The notes under the pieces are model-generated. The model made no database searches. It was not told where the DNA came from and was given only the letters and a program-made list of their open reading frames with translations. A DNA stretch of 64,000 bases, taken from RYN-230 sp963793825 (lineage in GTDB: Bacteria > Actinomycetota > Actinomycetes > Streptosporangiales > Streptosporangiaceae). Of this stretch, positions 61,341 to 64,000 are shown one piece after another. Made by a program: the position numbers and the translations under genes. Location: the NCBI GenBank assembly GCA_963793825.1, contig CAWCBE010000002.1, positions 372,001-436,000 of the forward strand, written 5' to 3'. Position 1 is the stretch's first letter, and each line of letters opens with the position of its first letter.

Positions 61341-62219
61341 TCAGAGAACGCGCAGGGCCACCAGGCAGGTGTCGTCCTCCGAGGCGCTCGAGCTGAACGC
61401 GTCCAGCACCGCGGCGATCAGCTCCTCCGGGTCGGAGATGCCGCCCGCGGCGCTGGCCAGCAGGCGCAGCCCCTCATCCAGCTGCCGGTCCCGTCGTTCC
61501 ACCAGGCCGTCGCTGTAGAGCAGCAGGATGTCGCCGGGCTCCAGCGTCATCGTCATCGGCTGGTAGCTGCTGCGGCCCGCGCCGAGCAGGATCCCGGACG
61601 GCTGGGCGAGCGGCCGGGCCACCGGGCCGCGGACCAGCAACGGCGGCGGATGGCCGGCCTGGGCCCAGGTCAGCTTCCGGGTCTGCGGGTCGAAGTAGCC
61701 GGCCATGACCGAGGCCGTGTGCTCCGGGTCGACGTGATGGACCAGGTCGTTCAGCCAGCCCACCAGGCGCTCCGGCGAAGCGCCGGTGATGGCCAGGCCG
61801 GCCAGCGCACCGCGCAGCCGGGCCATCCCGGCGGCCGCGTCGAGGCCGTGCCCGGCGACGTCCCCGATCGCGACGAGCACGTGGCCACCCGGCATCTCCG
61901 CGGTGATGTACCAGTCACCGCCCACCCGGCTGTCCGCCGAGGCGGGCAGGTAACGGACCACCGCGCGCAGCCCGGGCAGGTCGAACGGCGTCTCGTGCAG
62001 CGGCAGGATGGCACGCTGCAGTTCCAGCGTGACGTGGCGTTCCTGCAGTAATGCGGCGGCCAGCGCGGTGGGATCGCCGGGAGCCCGCTCGGTGTTCCTC
62101 GGGCGCAGCGTGAACGGGCCAGACGCCGCGGCAAAGGCCGACCTGGCCGCGGCCCGTTCGGCCGCGGCGGAAGCACCTGGCTCCAGCGGAGCGGGAGAAC
62201 TAACGATCTCAGGAGTCAT
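61341..62219 (-). CDS. PP2C-type (SpoIIE-like) serine phosphatase
   Basis: This 292-residue protein phosphatase domain has a short low-complexity N-terminus and no evident PAS or GAF sensor. Catalytic motifs are SRVGGDWYI, VAIGDVAGHGLDAAAGMARLR, MAGYFDPQTRKLTWAQAGHPPPLL and LLLYSDGLVERR, with SEDDTCLVALR at the end. These Asp residues bind the two metal ions. Such RsbU/SpoIIE phosphatases usually act on anti-anti-sigma factors in partner-switching systems, but no partner gene is adjacent. ATG start. Confidence 0.9.
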   Translation of the reverse strand: MTPEIVSSPAPLEPGASAAAERAAARSAFAAASGPFTLRPRNTERAPGDPTALAAALLQERHVTLELQRAILPLHETPFDLPGLRAVVRYLPASADSRVGGDWYITAEMPGGHVLVAIGDVAGHGLDAAAGMARLRGALAGLAITGASPERLVGWLNDLVHHVDPEHTASVMAGYFDPQTRKLTWAQAGHPPPLLVRGPVARPLAQPSGILLGAGRSSYQPMTMTLEPGDILLLYSDGLVERRDRQLDEGLRLLASAAGGISDPEELIAAVLDAFSSSASEDDTCLVALRVL

Positions 62220-62351
62220 CGCCGTTCACATCAGTAAGCTGAGGTATACCAAGAGTGAGGCATGCGGGGCACTCCTGTCTAGATGGGGACACGGTGCACC
62301 CACCAGCGAGAAAATGCGCCCCACCAGGGCGATGGGCCGTGCCGTGGTTAG

Positions 62352-63479
62352 ATGGCCACCATGCACACCTGGGACTCGGGGGAACTATACCCGGCCGCCC
62401 GGCTGGGGCTGGCCGCCGAGGCGGCCGGCCGGGCCGGCCTGGACGCCCTGCTGCTGACGCCGGGGCCTGACCTGCGCTACGTGGCAGGCTACGACGCCCA
62501 GCAGCTGGAGCGGCTGACCTGCCTGGCCATCCCGGCCGCGGGGGAGCCCTTCCTGGTCGTGCCGCGGCTGGAGCAGCCGGCCGCGGCGGCGTCGCCGGCC
62601 GGCCGCTTCGGCCTGGAGATCATCCCCTGGAATGAGACGGATGACCCGTATGCGCTGGTGGCGAGGCGGCTCGGTGCCGTCGGCTCGGTCGGGCTGGCCG
62701 ACCGGATGTGGGCCATGATGGTGCTCCGGTTCCGGGACGCGCTGCCCGCTGCCCGGCAGGGGCTGGCCAGCACAGCCCTGCGCGCCCTGCGGGAGCGCAA
62801 GACGCCGGCCGAGATCGCCGCGCTGCGGGAGGCGGGCGCCGCCATCGACCGGGTGCACGCCAGCGTGCCCCGGCTGCTCCGCGCGGGCCGCACCGAGCTG
62901 GCCGTCGCCGCGGACGTCGCCGCGGCCATCGCGGCCGAGGGCCATGCCCGGGCCGACTTCGTGATCGTCGCGTCCGGCCCGAACGCGGCCAGCCCGCACC
63001 ACGAGCCGTCCGGCCGTCGGCTGCAGCCCGGGGACGCCGTCGTGGTGGACATCGGCGGCACCATGCCCAGCGGTTACTGCTCGGACTGCACCCGGATGTA
63101 CGCGATCGGCGAGCCGCCGGCCGGCTTCACCGCTTACTACGACGTGCTCCGCGCGGCCCAGGAGGCGGCGTGCGCGGCGGTCCGGCCCGGAGTCCGGGCC
63201 GAGTCGGTGGACGCGGCCGCCCGCGAGCCGATCACCGCGGCCGGATACGGCGGCCAGTTCATCCACCGCACCGGGCACGGGATCGGGCTGGAGACGCACG
63301 AAGACCCCTACATCGTCACCGGCAACACCGAGCCGCTGCAGCCCGGCATGGCCTTCTCGGTGGAGCCGGGCATCTACCCGGGGCCGTCCGGGGCGAGGAT
63401 CGAGGACATCATCGTGTGCACTGAGGACGGGTACGAGCGGCTGAACACCATGACCCGCGAGCTCGTCATCGCCGGCTGA
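62352..63479 (+). CDS. M24 family metallopeptidase (Xaa-Pro dipeptidase-like)
   Basis: This 375-residue aminopeptidase-P/prolidase-type enzyme has a creatinase-like N-terminal domain (about 1-135). The pita-bread catalytic domain contains the five metal ligands: Asp in VVVDIGGT, Asp in YCSDCTRMY, His in RTGHGIGLETHEDPY, Glu in AFSVEPGIY and Glu in RIEDIIVC. It should cleave Xaa-Pro bonds of small peptides, which fits a genome stretch with a peptide importer. ATG 62352 or ATG 62361 can be the start; a TTAGAT hexamer 7 nt before 62361 mildly favours the latter. Confidence 0.92.
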   Translation: MATMHTWDSGELYPAARLGLAAEAAGRAGLDALLLTPGPDLRYVAGYDAQQLERLTCLAIPAAGEPFLVVPRLEQPAAAASPAGRFGLEIIPWNETDDPYALVARRLGAVGSVGLADRMWAMMVLRFRDALPAARQGLASTALRALRERKTPAEIAALREAGAAIDRVHASVPRLLRAGRTELAVAADVAAAIAAEGHARADFVIVASGPNAASPHHEPSGRRLQPGDAVVVDIGGTMPSGYCSDCTRMYAIGEPPAGFTAYYDVLRAAQEAACAAVRPGVRAESVDAAAREPITAAGYGGQFIHRTGHGIGLETHEDPYIVTGNTEPLQPGMAFSVEPGIYPGPSGARIEDIIVCTEDGYERLNTMTRELVIAG

Positions 63480-63494
63480 GCACCGGCAGCGGGA

Positions 63495-64000
63495 TCAGCT
63501 CGCGCCTGCCTGGGCGGTCTCCGCGGCCGCCATCTCCGCGGCCGCCGGGTGGCCGATGGACAGCGCGGTCACCGGGTCGAAGAACTGCAGGCTGGACGTG
63601 TGCACGGCCAGCTCGATCTGCTGCCCCGGGCGGACGTGGCTGCGCGCGGCCACCCGCGCGGTCCACAGCGACTTGCCGGCCGCCAGGACCACCGACGCGT
63701 CCTCGTCATCGGGGTCGCTGATCTCGCTGATGCTGGCATGACGCACCGGGGACGCGTCGATCGAGAAGATCACGTGAATCTCGCTGCCAAGTTCCTCGGT
63801 CACGTCGGCCCGCACCGAGATCCGGGCCCAGCTCGCCTCGGCCAGGGCCGCGTCCTCGAAGTCCGAGGGCCGCACGCCCATGATGACCTCGCGACCGAAG
63901 TAGGCGTCCAGCCCGGGCTTGGAGTTGACGAGCCCGGCCGGCAGGGGCAGCCGGTGCCCGGCGAACAGGACCGCCGGGCCGTCGTCACGGACCAGCTCGG
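63495..64000 (-). CDS. MalK/UgpC-type ABC ATPase, C-terminal part (5' truncated by window)
   Basis: About 167 C-terminal residues of a carbohydrate-importer ATPase are visible. They begin inside the OB/TOBE region (VLFAGHRLPLPAGL), continue with FGREVIMGVRPSDFEDAAL (the IxGxRPE-like motif of MalK) and EELGSEIHVIFSIDA, and end with the regulatory domain pattern RPGQQIELAVHTSSLQFFDPVTALSI. The ATPase core lies beyond the window edge. A sugar substrate is inferred from the family; the permeases are not in view. Confidence 0.87.
   Translation of the reverse strand, partial: ELVRDDGPAVLFAGHRLPLPAGLVNSKPGLDAYFGREVIMGVRPSDFEDAALAEASWARISVRADVTEELGSEIHVIFSIDASPVRHASISEISDPDDEDASVVLAAGKSLWTARVAARSHVRPGQQIELAVHTSSLQFFDPVTALSIGHPAAAEMAAAETAQAGAS

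Overview
The window is chromosomal DNA of a very GC-rich actinomycete (Actinomycetota). The clearest evidence is a complete Pup-proteasome locus (mpa, dop, pup, prcB, prcA, pafA) followed by pafB-pafC, tatA-tatC and a HelY-type helicase. This order is conserved in streptomycetes, mycobacteria and their relatives. DUF3090, DUF3866, SCO1521-family, PAC2 and REP13E12-like HNH proteins are also typical of the phylum. No prophage, plasmid, integrase or secondary-metabolite cluster was seen. Family or genus cannot be fixed from the sequence alone.

Layout. 1-6.9 kb: a drug-type ABC exporter (5' end outside the window), then a leftward ABC operon (ATPase plus two permeases, one with a large extracytoplasmic lectin-like domain), divergent from a histidine kinase and an OmpR-type regulator whose frame is broken by one base. 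7.0-7.3 kb: three C-rich-loop hairpins on the minus strand that look like a 6C-family small RNA. 7.3-14.6 kb: DUF3099 protein, FMN-dependent alpha-hydroxy-acid oxidase, dodecin, TldD/TldE, then fabG-fabI-purU. 14.7-20.7 kb: RecD2-like helicase, DUF1707-FHA protein, histidine phosphatase, DUF3090, SCO1521-family kinase-like protein, PAC2 protein. 20.8-31.2 kb: metH, a HAD phosphatase and a five-gene dipeptide/oligopeptide ABC importer. 31.2-35.1 kb: small membrane protein, RecB-type nuclease, site-2-like protease with CBS domains, a 4 x 75-bp tandem repeat array, and trmI. 35.2-44.7 kb: proteasome locus, interrupted between prcA and pafA by a cupin-type regulator and an aldehyde dehydrogenase. 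44.8-55.4 kb: membrane protein, FKBP lipoprotein, DoxX, DUF3866, PafB/PafC, TatA/TatC, HelY. 55.4-64 kb: PPOX/F420 protein, USP, HNH endonuclease with a LexA-type box, GNAT, ArsB-like permease, 5'-3' exonuclease, PP2C phosphatase, M24 peptidase and the 3' end of a MalK-type ATPase.

How the genes work together. Dop deamidates the C-terminal Gln of Pup, PafA ligates Pup to substrates, and Mpa unfolds these into the PrcBA core. PafB/PafC are the WYL regulators named after this locus and are linked in mycobacteria to the DNA-damage response. RecD2, the RecB-type nuclease, HelY and the SOS-boxed HNH gene give the window a DNA-repair flavour. The dpp-type importer and M24 peptidase suggest peptide use. 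MetH and PurU both act on one-carbon folates.

Two non-coding patterns stand out. First, a hairpin repeat family (G6/C6 stem-loop plus a second stem) sits at four convergent gene ends and is amplified fourfold upstream of trmI. Second, about a dozen genes carry a TANNNT hexamer 6-7 nt before the start codon, which predicts leaderless mRNAs; this was used to choose several starts.
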